Counted from the stretch's first letter, positions 53,535-62,139 are shown. The stretch is 64,000 nt of DNA from M30B19 sp041741535 (GCA_041741535.1 JBGSJV010000062.1:88781-152780); one strand, 5' to 3'. The notes: generated by a model not told the origin, from the letters alone. Translations and numbers: made by a program.

Positions 53535-53810
53535 ATGCCAGTAGTCATCACGTCCACGTTGAATTGCAACGACCACCCGCCGACGTCCGCCGCAGGTGTC
53601 AATCGACTCGTGTGGACGCAAATGTTGACGTGTGGCGTTCTTGGCTGGGCCATTTTTGCCTTGGCCGTCGATCGATGGATGCCAACTGAAAACATTCCAG
53701 AACCATCGCATACGGAAACGGTCGCGCATCAAGTCTCGGGCCCCACCTCTGGCTCGATGTCCGTCAAATCGGCTCAATTCCTAGGCAGCGATCGATACAA
53801 GACTCGGTAA
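53535..53810 (+). CDS. Small predicted membrane protein
   Basis: A 91-residue protein with one hydrophobic helix (about residues 27-46, VWTQMLTCGVLGWAIFALAV) between polar ends. GGAGGAAAG before the ATG is one of the strongest Shine-Dalgarno sequences in the window, which argues that the gene is real. No family was recognised. It precedes the glycosyltransferase by 41 bases and may be its membrane partner in a two-gene unit. Confidence 0.6.
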   Translation: MPVVITSTLNCNDHPPTSAAGVNRLVWTQMLTCGVLGWAIFALAVDRWMPTENIPEPSHTETVAHQVSGPTSGSMSVKSAQFLGSDRYKTR

Positions 53811-53851
53811 GCTGCGGCCGACCTCGAACTCCACTCCTCGGAAAGTCTGAT

Positions 53852-54685
53852 ATGACCACCGCTACCGAATCGACCAAAGCCGCATTGGCTACGAAATCAA
53901 GCCCGCTCTCAAACTCGGTCGACATCATCACGCGGGTGGAAGAGCAGCTGGCCCATTTGGAGCGGTTGCTAGAACAGCCCAAAGCACCGTTTTTGCCGCA
54001 ACACTTTGTATCGGTGGTCATTCCTGTATTTAACGAACAATCGACAATCCTGCAGGTCGTGGAAGCCGTCCTGCGCCAACCTCTGAACTTAGAAGTCATC
54101 ATTGTCGATGACGGCAGCACTGATGGAACCCGCGACCGTTTGGCGTTGATTGCGGGCTTGGAACGCGTGCGCGTGATTTATCACGAGCGAAATCAAGGTA
54201 AAGGCGCGGCTCTGCGGACCGGACTGGCCGTGGCCGATGGCGACTTTATTGTTGTTCAAGACGCGGACCTGGAATACGATCCAAGCGAGATCGTCGCGTT
54301 GCTCTTGCCCCTAGCCAACGGCGCGGCGGATGTGGTGTACGGCTCCCGATTTGTTGCCGGACGACCGCGTGGTTGCAGTCGCGTGCAGTATTGGGGCAAT
54401 CGCTTCTTGACCGGTTTGTCGAATCAAACACTCGGCTTGCAACTTACCGATATGGAGACCTGCCACAAAGCCTTCGCCCGCTGGACAGTCGATTCACTGC
54501 AACTGAAAGAGAATCGGTTCGGCTTTGAGCCGGAAGTCACTGCGCGATTGGCCAACATGGGCGCACGGATCAAAGAAATGCCCGTAACCTACCAGCCGCG
54601 ATCATGGCGCGAAGGAAAGAAAATTGGCTTCGGCGATCTCGCCAGTGCGATTCGTTGTATCTTCCGGTACTGCCGCGCGAGTTAG
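53852..54685 (+). CDS. Glycosyltransferase family 2 (dolichyl-phosphate mannosyltransferase-like)
   Basis: A 277-residue GT-A enzyme. The nucleotide-binding start is VVIPVFNEQSTILQVVEA, the DDGSTDGT motif is present (LEVIIVDDGSTDGTRDRLAL), and the metal motif is QDADLEYDP. RGCSRVQYWGNRFLTGLSN and NRFGFEPEVTARL are typical of DPM1/Ppm1-type and polyprenyl-phosphate glycosyltransferases. No C-terminal membrane segments are present. A 45-residue N-terminal coiled-coil-like leader (VDIITRVEEQLAHLERL) is unusual. The role may be making lipid-linked sugar for cell-envelope glycosylation. Confidence 0.92.
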   Translation: MTTATESTKAALATKSSPLSNSVDIITRVEEQLAHLERLLEQPKAPFLPQHFVSVVIPVFNEQSTILQVVEAVLRQPLNLEVIIVDDGSTDGTRDRLALIAGLERVRVIYHERNQGKGAALRTGLAVADGDFIVVQDADLEYDPSEIVALLLPLANGAADVVYGSRFVAGRPRGCSRVQYWGNRFLTGLSNQTLGLQLTDMETCHKAFARWTVDSLQLKENRFGFEPEVTARLANMGARIKEMPVTYQPRSWREGKKIGFGDLASAIRCIFRYCRAS

Positions 54686-54691
54686 CACCGA

Positions 54692-55153
54692 TTACTGACC
54701 GTCGCGCTCCGCATTGCCCTTTGCCAAATCACTGTGCTTCAAATCGATATTGATGGGCTGGCCGGCCGCGACCGTCACTCGAGTTCCACCCGCAGCGGTC
54801 GTCCATATAGAATCGATCCGTGGCGGCTTGGTTAGTTCTTCGCCCTGAGCGGGTCGTTCTTCATCCATGTCAACAAACGTGACCACGTGATTTCCGGCAA
54901 CCGCACCATCACGTTGATCGTCGCACTTGAGCGTGAATTCACCTTTTTCGTTGGTGATCGCCGAGGATGATGGCCCGGTATTTTTCTCGATGATGTCCGG
55001 CATGAACCGAACCAAGATATTGGGAGCCAAGACCCCATCGATCTTCACGGTCCCCGACACGGGAATCAACTCAGCTTCTTGTTTTCCGCAGCCGGTAACC
55101 AACACCAAGCCAAGCAGAGCGAACAACGAAAAAGTAAATGGCTTCATTTTCAT
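54692..55153 (-). CDS. Small planctomycete lipoprotein, beta-sandwich
   Basis: A 153-residue lipoprotein. The signal ends in the lipobox LVTGC (MKMKPFTFSLFALLGLVLVTGC). The mature part starts with VSGTVKIDGVLAPNILVRFM, followed by a Carboxypeptidase-regulatory-like (transthyretin-like) fold, in which ITNEKGEFTLKC is typical. Proteins of this sort often follow DUF1559 genes in planctomycetes, and here it lies downstream of one on the same strand. A terminator separates the two genes. Confidence 0.82.
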   Translation of the reverse strand: MKMKPFTFSLFALLGLVLVTGCGKQEAELIPVSGTVKIDGVLAPNILVRFMPDIIEKNTGPSSSAITNEKGEFTLKCDDQRDGAVAGNHVVTFVDMDEERPAQGEELTKPPRIDSIWTTAAGGTRVTVAAGQPINIDLKHSDLAKGNAERDGQ

Positions 55154-55173
55154 CTTCCCGGAAAAATCACAAC

Positions 55174-55213
55174 AAAAAAACGGCAGTTCGGATCAATGAT
55201 CAAAACTGCCGTT
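55174..55213 (-). terminator. Intrinsic terminator after the DUF1559 gene
   Basis: On the minus strand AACGGCAGTT and AACTGCCGTT (55204-55213 and 55179-55188) form a perfect 10-bp stem with a 15-base loop, followed by a T run corresponding to the A run at 55174-55180. It ends the DUF1559 transcript, and the lipoprotein starts about 20 bases further on, so partial read-through may set their ratio. Confidence 0.9.
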
Positions 55214-55284
55214 CGATTCTCTCATGTACGCCAATTCACCACAAGTATTCATGGTTCGATTGGCTCGACGCCATCCGCAATGAA

Positions 55285-56358
55285 CTAGTACGCATCGGCA
55301 TTGATAACTTGGCCGTCAGCGCGTTGGCAATGCAAGGCCAACACGGTTTGCGGCATTTCATCCGAAATGTACTTTGTCGAACCGTCGCCCATCGCGAAAT
55401 TCGCTCCGCCTGGATGAGCACTGCCGAAAGCACTCAGCCGTTGATCTTTGAAAATAAACCAAGCGCTTTGGCTGGTCGGGGCCCCTGATTGACCGTGAGC
55501 CCAGGGGGTCTTGTAGTTGATCGGAGCAAAGGCACCGCCAAACAAATTCCCCAAACCAGTATCACCACCAGCGGGATACCAACGAGCCCAAGTCCGAATC
55601 GTGCTGCCACTGTTCCAACCGGCGGTCGTGAACGTATCGAAGTTATCGTCCATGTGTTCGCGTTCCCCGAACAGAATGGTATTGCTCATCCCGTCGAGAA
55701 CTTCAGGAATACGAATTTCTTTGCCGAGAGGGGCCGACGCAGCCTTGCGTGCAAACGCGATGTTGTGGCCACGAGGAAGCGTCACCGCCATGAACATTCC
55801 GTCATTGGTCGACGACGTGGCAAAAATCGGGCGAGTGCCGCCATTCATTTTATAGGTGGTCATTCCATAGTATTCGGTCGTCGAACCGGATACATAAGGT
55901 TCCGTCTGGCCCGAAAGCTGATCGGAAGGACACAGCAACATCTTGATCACCGTCGACGCACGGAACAAAGTCGGATCGTTCACCCGATTGTTCAACGGAA
56001 TCTTCGAATCCATATTGTCATAGACATTGCTCATTTCGATATATGGAAGCAAGTAATAAAACGCAGAGTGTCCTTGGAAGTTATAGCCGGAGCTTGAACC
56101 ACCTGTGTAAACCACCCCGGCAGCGTTGATTCGCGATTGCGTATAACCGGGTGGAAGCTTCTGTCGAGCGCTTTCGTAGTTGACAGTGGCCAAACCCAGT
56201 TGACGAAGGTTGTTTTGGCACGAAGCGCGTCGGGCGGCTTCGCGAGCCATTTGGACGGCGGGGAGTAGCAGCCCCATAAGAACGGCAATTATCGCAATCA
56301 CCACCAACAACTCGACCAGTGTAAAACCGGATCGAGTGGCGTTTCGGCCTTGGGACAT
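55285..56358 (-). CDS. DUF1559 prepilin-like secreted protein
   Basis: A 357-residue protein with a type IV pilin-like N-terminus: a short basic leader, then GFTLVELLVVIAIIAVLMGL, in which cleavage would occur before Phe and the Glu at +5 is present. After the helix AREAARRASCQNNLRQLGLA the DUF1559 domain follows, with a C-terminal HPGGANFAMGDGSTKYISDEM, the family's H-x-G-x-N-x-x-x-x-D-G-S hallmark. Planctomycetes carry dozens of these; the function is unresolved, probably cell-surface or pseudopilin-related. Start ATG at 56358. Confidence 0.95.
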   Translation of the reverse strand: MSQGRNATRSGFTLVELLVVIAIIAVLMGLLLPAVQMAREAARRASCQNNLRQLGLATVNYESARQKLPPGYTQSRINAAGVVYTGGSSSGYNFQGHSAFYYLLPYIEMSNVYDNMDSKIPLNNRVNDPTLFRASTVIKMLLCPSDQLSGQTEPYVSGSTTEYYGMTTYKMNGGTRPIFATSSTNDGMFMAVTLPRGHNIAFARKAASAPLGKEIRIPEVLDGMSNTILFGEREHMDDNFDTFTTAGWNSGSTIRTWARWYPAGGDTGLGNLFGGAFAPINYKTPWAHGQSGAPTSQSAWFIFKDQRLSAFGSAHPGGANFAMGDGSTKYISDEMPQTVLALHCQRADGQVINADAY

Positions 56359-56520
56359 GGATACAACCTTGATTGAATAGGGATTCGGGTGCAGGAACTT
56401 CTTCCACCGTCTCGCCTCATAGCCTAAAAAAGGTCGGCTTGAAGGGCAAGGACCAAAGTCGGAATTTTCCCAGCCCTCACAGGATCTTCATCAATTCGGT
56501 CAGCAATTTCCCCGCGTTTA

Positions 56521-56584
56521 TTTTGACAGGCGACAACAGGCCCGAATGGGCCGAAACAACCCTAGCCGGTGTGCGCGAGCCACC
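56521..56584 (+). repeat. 64-bp direct repeat, copy 1
   Basis: It begins TTTTGACAGGCGACAACAGG and ends GCGCGAGCCACC. It matches 56717-56780 at about 55 of 64 positions by eye, in the same orientation about 196 bp apart. The core CGAAACAACCCTAGCCG is identical. Confidence 0.75.
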
Positions 56585-56716
56585 GGTTGGAAGGGCCTCT
56601 CGTTCAGAAAAAGGCCTGAAAGTCCGACACAACGTCACAGGCTACGATAAAGAATCCGCCACAGCGTTGCCCACATCGCCGGTTCGTCTACCAGATAAAG
56701 ACAACCCTGTGTAGTA

Positions 56717-56780
56717 TTTTATCCGGCGACAACCGGCCCGAATGGATCGAAACAACCCTAGCCGATGTTCGCGAGCCACC
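56717..56780 (+). repeat. 64-bp direct repeat, copy 2
   Basis: It begins TTTTATCCGGCGACAACCGG and ends TTCGCGAGCCACC. It lies just downstream of the radical SAM gene's stop. Neither copy codes for anything, and no inverted ends are visible. Confidence 0.75.
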
Positions 56781-56808
56781 CGCTTTTTGTTTCAACGAAA
56801 AACGTCCA

Positions 56809-57951
56809 TTAGCCGAATTTTTCAAAAACGTGATTGGCGTGGCAGTCCTGGCACGACTTGGGACAATTTGTCTGCCGAACTCGCTGAAACGCCAACCGCC
56901 ATTCGCGTTTTTCAAATCCCTGGCTTCCATCCAGCTTGGTGGGATACTGGCCCGATGTAAAACTGCATGGGCTCAGATGCCCACGTTCGTCGACAAACAA
57001 GAAGTCCTCACCCGGGCCGCAGTCAAGAATGGGCAGGGCCTGACCAACAGCCGTCGCCACCATTCGGCGAAGATAACCGTCCGACCCACAAATCCGCAGC
57101 CCCAGCGACAAGCAGTTTGCCCGCCATTCCGAAAGCCGGGCACAGAACCAGGCCAATTGCTCGGGCAACAACCGGTTGCTCGGAAAAAAGTCCGGACGAT
57201 CGTTACCGCCCAACGGATTAAACGTCAGTTCATCCACACCCCATTGGGCCACCGTCTGGCAGAATAATCCAAACGTACCGATGTTCTCCCGAGTCAACAC
57301 GGTGTTCACCCGCAGCAGCGTTTGCTCCCGAGAGCGATCCTGATTTAACGAGCGAACAACCTCGCGCAAAGAGTCAAACATCCCCGGAGCCTGTCGAAGC
57401 GCGTCGTGGTGGGCCGCCAAGCCGTCAATACTGATCGTGATCTGCCGAAACAAATTCAATGCAGCCGATCGGATGCTTGAGCGTCTCAAGGCCAGTCCAT
57501 TGGTGGTCACACTCAGTTGTAGTTCCAGATCGTGGCGAAAGTGCTCGGAAGCTGCCCGCCAGTGCGACCACTGAAATGGCTCGCCACCCAACCATGAAAC
57601 CAATGCCGGTCGCGGATCGTGGGTTTGATATTGTTGCAAGAGGCGACCCAGGTTTTGCACCAACTCCCAAGACATCTCCGAGCGGGGACGTTGCACGTCA
57701 CGACTATATCCGCAGAATAAGCAACGCAGCGAACAGACAGTGTTGACTCGGACAACAGTCACAAAGAAGTTGCGTGGATCGACGGCCAAACTTGGACTGA
57801 TGATGGTTTGCGGCGCGAGGTTGTGGGCGACTTCCGGAACCTCGGACGATTCTTTGATTGGCGAAGTAATAGAGACATGATGTTTTACTTGGAATTGGTC
57901 GCCGCCGCCTTCGGGGCTTTCTCGGTTTATTTGTATATCAGGCGGAATCAT
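56809..57951 (-). CDS. Radical SAM protein with C-terminal cysteine cluster
   Basis: A radical SAM enzyme of 380 residues from the ATG at 57951, or 326 from a TTG at 57789. The cluster motif is CSLRCLFC (CxxxCxxC), with WLGGEPF and VTTNGL following as in the family. The C-terminus has further cysteines: CGPGEDF, SPCSF and CPKSCQDCHAN, a SPASM-like auxiliary cluster region. SPASM radical SAM enzymes often mature peptides or other proteins. The long start would overlap the divergent pnuC start by 75 bases, which makes the shorter start attractive. No peptide substrate gene was found next to it. Confidence 0.85.
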   Translation of the reverse strand: MIPPDIQINRESPEGGGDQFQVKHHVSITSPIKESSEVPEVAHNLAPQTIISPSLAVDPRNFFVTVVRVNTVCSLRCLFCGYSRDVQRPRSEMSWELVQNLGRLLQQYQTHDPRPALVSWLGGEPFQWSHWRAASEHFRHDLELQLSVTTNGLALRRSSIRSAALNLFRQITISIDGLAAHHDALRQAPGMFDSLREVVRSLNQDRSREQTLLRVNTVLTRENIGTFGLFCQTVAQWGVDELTFNPLGGNDRPDFFPSNRLLPEQLAWFCARLSEWRANCLSLGLRICGSDGYLRRMVATAVGQALPILDCGPGEDFLFVDERGHLSPCSFTSGQYPTKLDGSQGFEKREWRLAFQRVRQTNCPKSCQDCHANHVFEKFG

Positions 57952-58521
57952 TGGTCGTGGCCCGTGGGACTGGTGCAGGTACTGTTGTTTATCGGTGTCT
58001 TTTGGGACGCCAAATTGTATGCGGACATGTTACTGCATGTGATCTATGCTGTCCTGCAAGTCTATGGCTGGTGAGTATGGTTGGCCGTCACTCCGGCGAA
58101 GTCGAGTCCGGCCACGATCGATTCACCGCCTCGGGCACCAAAGAGCAACGACGGAACCGTTCGGATCCAAACGTTGAGTTTCGGCGGGCATATATTGGGC
58201 CTTGCCACGGCGATCCTCATGACCCTCTTGTACGCGTGGCTTCTGCTTCAATACACGGACGCGTCGTTGCCGATTCCTGATTCGATGATCGCTTCCTTGA
58301 GTTTGGTCGCCCAATACTTGTTGGCCAAACGCTACTTGGATAACTGGCTCTATTGGATTGTGGTCGATGTTTTGGCCATTGGGTTGTTTGCCTACAAAGA
58401 GCTTTATTTGACGGCGGGGCTCTATGGTTTGTTCTTGATCATGGCCTGCATCGGCTACGTAGTGTGGCGTCGTGCCCTTCTGGACGCCAATGCCCAACGA
58501 GAGGAGTTGGCAATCCAATGA
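57877..58521 (+). pseudogene. pnuC: Nicotinamide riboside transporter PnuC, interrupted by in-frame TGA
   Basis: The frame from the ATG at 57877 runs MMFYLELVAAAFGAFSVYLY, GLVQVLLFIG, WDAKLYADMLLHV and QVYGW, then meets TGA at 58072-58074. The same frame continues with VWLAVTP and, after a variable linker, LVAQYLLAKRYLDNWLYWIV, FAYKELYLTAGLYGLF and GYVVWRR, the conserved second half of PnuC. PnuC proteins usually read YGWWxW at this place, so TGA replaces a TGG tryptophan. With the TGA repaired, the product is 215 residues, the normal length. TGA is used as a normal stop elsewhere here (for example rhaB). Its end overlaps nadR by four bases, an intact operon arrangement. Confidence 0.82.
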
Positions 58522-59528
58522 CCACCGGACTCGTCTTGGGCAAGTTCGCTCCGTTGCATCGCGGTCATCAGTTGTTGATCGAAACCTCGCTGGTGGAAAC
58601 CCAACAAACGGTCGTGTTGATCTACGACTGCCCCGACTTGGCCGTGCCACCACTTCCAGTACGCGCGCAGTGGATTCGCGACTTGTATCCGCAAGTCCAC
58701 GTTTTAGAGGCCTGGGACGGTCCCACCGAAACGGGTCTGGATCCCGCCATCACGCAACAACACGATCACTACTTGCAACATCGGTTGGCCAACTGGTCGA
58801 TTACCCATTTCTATAGCAGCGAGCCCTACGGGGAGCATGTTAGTCGAGCGCTACAAGCGGTCGACCGTCGGGTTGATGTCGCTCGAAGCCGTGTCCCAAT
58901 CTCGGCAACCGCGATCCGCACGAATCCGTTTGCTGAGCGCCAGTTTCTACATCCGCGCGTCTACCGCGACTTGCTGACCCAGGTCGTTTTTTTGGGTGCA
59001 CCTTCCACCGGCAAGACGACATTGGCTTGTGAAATGGCCAAACGCCTGCAGACGGTTTGGATGCCGGAATACGGCCGAGAGTACTGGGAGGCGCACCAAT
59101 GCGAGCGACGCTTGAGTCGCGAACAGCTCGTAGAAATTGCCCTCGAGCATCGTCGCCGCGAGGACATGTTGCTCGTGGACGCCAACCAGTATTTTTTTGT
59201 CGATACCGATGCCACCACGACTTTGCAGTTTTCACTCTATTACCACGGCGAGGCGGTCGCGGAACTTTGGAACTTGGCCCAGCAGTGTCGGCACCGCTAC
59301 GACGTGTTCTTTTTGTGCCTGCCTGATATTCCCTACGACGATACTTGGGATCGCTCGGGCGATGCCAATCGAATCGAAATGCATCGTCGGATCACAAGTG
59401 ACTTGCTGACGCGAAAAATTCACTTTTACCCATTAAGGGGGGATTTGGAAGAACGTTGCACTCAGGTCTGGAACGTTTTGGATGCACACCGCCGACACCG
59501 AGAATCAAGTCTGGCTGTATTGCGTTGA
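58518..59528 (+). CDS. nadR: NMN adenylyltransferase/ribosylnicotinamide kinase NadR
   Basis: A 336-residue bifunctional enzyme of NAD salvage. The adenylyltransferase domain has GKFAPLHRGHQ (HxGH) and ISATAIR (ISxTxxR). The kinase domain begins VVFLGAPSTGKTTLA (Walker A, about residue 155) and contains MPEYGREYWE. The N-terminal helix-turn-helix of enterobacterial NadR is absent, so it should not repress transcription. It starts with ATGA overlapping the pnuC stop, the classic transporter-kinase coupling for nicotinamide riboside use. Confidence 0.94.
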   Translation: MTTGLVLGKFAPLHRGHQLLIETSLVETQQTVVLIYDCPDLAVPPLPVRAQWIRDLYPQVHVLEAWDGPTETGLDPAITQQHDHYLQHRLANWSITHFYSSEPYGEHVSRALQAVDRRVDVARSRVPISATAIRTNPFAERQFLHPRVYRDLLTQVVFLGAPSTGKTTLACEMAKRLQTVWMPEYGREYWEAHQCERRLSREQLVEIALEHRRREDMLLVDANQYFFVDTDATTTLQFSLYYHGEAVAELWNLAQQCRHRYDVFFLCLPDIPYDDTWDRSGDANRIEMHRRITSDLLTRKIHFYPLRGDLEERCTQVWNVLDAHRRHRESSLAVLR

Positions 59529-59535
59529 GGTAACG

Positions 59536-59886
59536 TCATCGCTCCCCTTTATTGTCTCTCGCGATCCTGCGTTGGGCAATGATCTGTTCCATGATCTCGT
59601 CCAAATCCTCCTTGTTGGCGTCGTGCATCGCCCAAAATTGAAAGTTGGCTTTGATTTTCTTTTTCCAAGGTGGAATCAAGGAACGATCGACCAAGATCTC
59701 GATCGACCTAGCTGTTTTTGGCTCACGGCGAATCAACGCTTTCTTCTCAAGGGACTTGAGCATGCCGTTGACTGACGGCACCGAGACCTTCAGTGCCTCA
59801 GCGATTTCACTCATCGAGGGCGGTTGTCCGAAACCGTCCGTGTAGGCTTGGATAAACGAAAGATACTTGGATTGAACGGGAGTCAT
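59536..59886 (-). CDS. LexA-like DNA-binding protein without protease domain
   Basis: A 116-residue protein. Residues 1-65 match the LexA winged-helix DNA-binding domain (TPVQSKYLSFIQAYTDGFG, PPSMSEIAEALKVSVPSVNG, MLKSLEKKALIRRE). The S24 autoproteolytic domain is missing; instead there is a basic-acidic helical tail (WKKKIKANFQF, LDEIMEQIIAQRR). It therefore cannot be a RecA-cleaved repressor in the usual way. The start overlaps the preceding DUF4832-like gene's stop by four bases (ATGA), so the two are co-transcribed. It converges with nadR. Confidence 0.85.
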   Translation of the reverse strand: MTPVQSKYLSFIQAYTDGFGQPPSMSEIAEALKVSVPSVNGMLKSLEKKALIRREPKTARSIEILVDRSLIPPWKKKIKANFQFWAMHDANKEDLDEIMEQIIAQRRIARDNKGER

Positions 59887-61400
59887 TTGATTGCTCGACC
59901 GAGGAATTGGTTTGTTGACATATCCATTTTCTCGAACGTTCCCAAGGTCATAGCATCCGGCAACGTTTGTCCCCAGGATTGATTCGCAAACTGGAGAGGT
60001 TTGCCGTTGGGCAGCGGATTCACCACCCGCATCGTCAACGTGTACTTTCCGTCAGGAAGTTGATCCAAACCCAATTTGGCGTGAATGGTCTGGCCTGCGG
60101 GACCGGGAAGGATTTTGGTGAGATTGGACTCTTGTCGCCACCGTTGAACTTGCTGTCCTTGGCTATCCACAGCCGAGAACTCCAATGGCCAAGCGTGGTA
60201 CATGGGGGCCAGTCCTTGATTGATCACTTGCACGGTCACAGGTACCTGGTCGGCGGTTGCGAGTTCGGCAAATTCACACTGGGGCACATAAAATTCGTAG
60301 CCCAGTTTCGCCACTTCCCGTCGTGCGTTTTTCAGACGAGCAGCGGGAGCGACTTCGCGAAACATGCCCGTGTCCATAGTCCAAGTCAAATGCAACGCTG
60401 CGGCACACTCGGCAAATGACTGAGCTTCCGGAATGCCCACTTCATTATCAAAAATTTTTCCCCACACTTCCGGACGAATCTCCCCACCGATTGGCTGCGT
60501 TTGCCATTTGTTTTCGGCAGCTTTCCCGGCCGCTTTTAAGGCAGGAACGAAAAACCAATCGTCTTCCGAGCGCCCCGTCGGCAGCGTCGCCCAGCACAGC
60601 GAGTCGTCATGATAGCCAAACGGGCGCGAGGCATTTTCGACTTGAGCGTAGTGGCCCTTGCCAGCCGGATAACGAAGCAGAACGGGTGTGCGGTGAAAGT
60701 GGTTTTCGTAGGCGTCAAGGACCTCTCGTTGCGTGCGCTGACTGGCCCACAGTTCGGTCCTCGGATAAGTGTGCCACTCGCCCCACGTTCCTAACAAACC
60801 AGCGGTCAGATACCCCAACCGAGGGTCGCCGTCGTAACGCTCGCCAAACGCTTTGATAAAATCCCGCAACATCTTGCGCAAGTTTGGATCTTCGTAATCG
60901 GGGGTCCAGACTTTTTGCGCTGGAAATGGAGCCGTGTTTTCATTCAGGTATTCGTGGATTTTTAATCCACGGTCCGACAAGTAACTAGGAATGCCGTCCT
61001 GCTTGCCAGGGTACTCCATATAAACTCGCAGAACGGCTTGATTGCCTCGGCTGGCGATTCCGTCGAGCATCTTCTCAATGGGTGCCCAATGGTACTCGCC
61101 TTCGGCAACGACAACCCGAGCCAGACCGATGTAGTCGAATTCCAGACTATGCGGAAACCGATTTGGCGTGGGATCCGCGTAGGGGACCAACCCTTGGAGT
61201 GGATTGCCAACAGGAGATTCGCCGCGCTCGAGTTGACGTACTTGGGAATGCACCCGTTCCATACCCAACGAGCCCATACCGAAATACAACAATCCGATCG
61301 ATGCAATCGTCAGAACTCGCAAAATCAGGGGGCGAAATCTCGGAGTGCGACGTGGCCACGGCTTACAAACGGACCACGACGGCAACGGGGTCATGCTCAT
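59883..61400 (-). CDS. Exported DUF4832-like protein (glycosidase-like fold)
   Basis: A 505-residue protein with an N-terminal membrane segment (about residues 27-47, LILRVLTIASIGLLYFGMGS). The catalytic-like part has NPLQGLVPYA, then LAGLLGTWGEWHTYP and the C-terminal part matches the DUF4832 pattern (YEFYVPQCEF, PVTVQVINQGLAPMYHAWPL). Such proteins resemble GH families with a TIM barrel, but the catalytic residues are not proven. The ATG at 61400 or 61394 is preferred to the longer frame from 61439. It is coupled to the LexA-like gene. Confidence 0.78.
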   Translation of the reverse strand: MSMTPLPSWSVCKPWPRRTPRFRPLILRVLTIASIGLLYFGMGSLGMERVHSQVRQLERGESPVGNPLQGLVPYADPTPNRFPHSLEFDYIGLARVVVAEGEYHWAPIEKMLDGIASRGNQAVLRVYMEYPGKQDGIPSYLSDRGLKIHEYLNENTAPFPAQKVWTPDYEDPNLRKMLRDFIKAFGERYDGDPRLGYLTAGLLGTWGEWHTYPRTELWASQRTQREVLDAYENHFHRTPVLLRYPAGKGHYAQVENASRPFGYHDDSLCWATLPTGRSEDDWFFVPALKAAGKAAENKWQTQPIGGEIRPEVWGKIFDNEVGIPEAQSFAECAAALHLTWTMDTGMFREVAPAARLKNARREVAKLGYEFYVPQCEFAELATADQVPVTVQVINQGLAPMYHAWPLEFSAVDSQGQQVQRWRQESNLTKILPGPAGQTIHAKLGLDQLPDGKYTLTMRVVNPLPNGKPLQFANQSWGQTLPDAMTLGTFEKMDMSTNQFLGRAIK

Positions 61401-61530
61401 TAGGCAAGTCTTCCGAAAGAAAGGAGGACGGACGTTCACGTTCGTTGGCCCCGAAGCGGCACGGATTCAAGTCGCGAGTTTCACTTGGGCTTCCCGACGC
61501 TGATCCGAATTTACTCGAAGGATTTTCGAT

Positions 61531-62139
61531 ATGCTATTGGCTGTACGCAATGAATTTGATGCATTGACGATTTTCCCCCTGCAAGTACCCCATTTCTTGA
61601 ATGCTGCGGAAATCGCACAATATGTAGACTGCTTGGATAGGCACGAAGACAAATTCGGACAGCTGCAGGGAAACAACGATTATTGGAAGGGCCGCACTTT
61701 AACGCCCAGCGACGTTCCCGATCAAGCCACGGTTGAGTTGTTTCGCGATACCCGAGATCGTGTGCTCGAGTTGGTTACCGGGCAATTGACCGAACATCTC
61801 GGTCCGCAACAACCACTTTACGCCGACGTGGTCAACTTCGCTCGTTGGCCTGTTGGCTACGAACTGCATCCTCATGCCGATGCTGAAAATCCGGGCGGAG
61901 TACCTCACCCATTTCCGTGGCGTCAATTTGCATCCGTAATCTATCTGAATGACGACTACGGTGGAGGCGAGATCTACTTTCCAAATTTCAAGTTGGAATT
62001 GAAGCCGAAACCCGGCACACTTGTCGTGTTTCCCGGTACCCTAAAGTACCTGCATGGCGTACGAGCGGTCACAAAGGGCATGCGTCACACCATTGCTTCG
62101 TTCCTGACATTTGATCCAACAAAAGAATATCGGTTTTAG
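61531..62139 (+). CDS. 2OG-Fe(II) oxygenase (prolyl 4-hydroxylase-like)
   Basis: A 202-residue dioxygenase with the iron triad His115/Asp117 (HPHAD) and His175 (LHGV), and Arg185 as the likely 2-oxoglutarate salt bridge. The core beta-helix strands are visible: FASVIYLNDDYGGGEIYF and LVVFPGTLKYLHGVRAV. Enzymes of this type hydroxylate proline in proteins or small peptides. GAAGG precedes the ATG at 61531. It is followed after 139 bases by a DUF6065-like gene on the same strand; the two may act together. Confidence 0.9.
   Translation: MLLAVRNEFDALTIFPLQVPHFLNAAEIAQYVDCLDRHEDKFGQLQGNNDYWKGRTLTPSDVPDQATVELFRDTRDRVLELVTGQLTEHLGPQQPLYADVVNFARWPVGYELHPHADAENPGGVPHPFPWRQFASVIYLNDDYGGGEIYFPNFKLELKPKPGTLVVFPGTLKYLHGVRAVTKGMRHTIASFLTFDPTKEYRF

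Larger units (their letters stand above)
56359..56808. other. Intergenic region with a 64-bp direct repeat
   Basis: It separates the DUF1559 gene from the radical SAM gene. The only structure found is the direct repeat at 56521-56584 and 56717-56780. No gene is supported. Confidence 0.55.

Noticed and set aside
58072..58074. TGA in pnuC as a selenocysteine or tryptophan recoding signal
   Set aside because: The residue expected is Trp, not Cys or Sec. Other genes here use TGA as an ordinary stop, so a recoded genetic code does not fit. Nonsense mutation or sequencing error is simpler.
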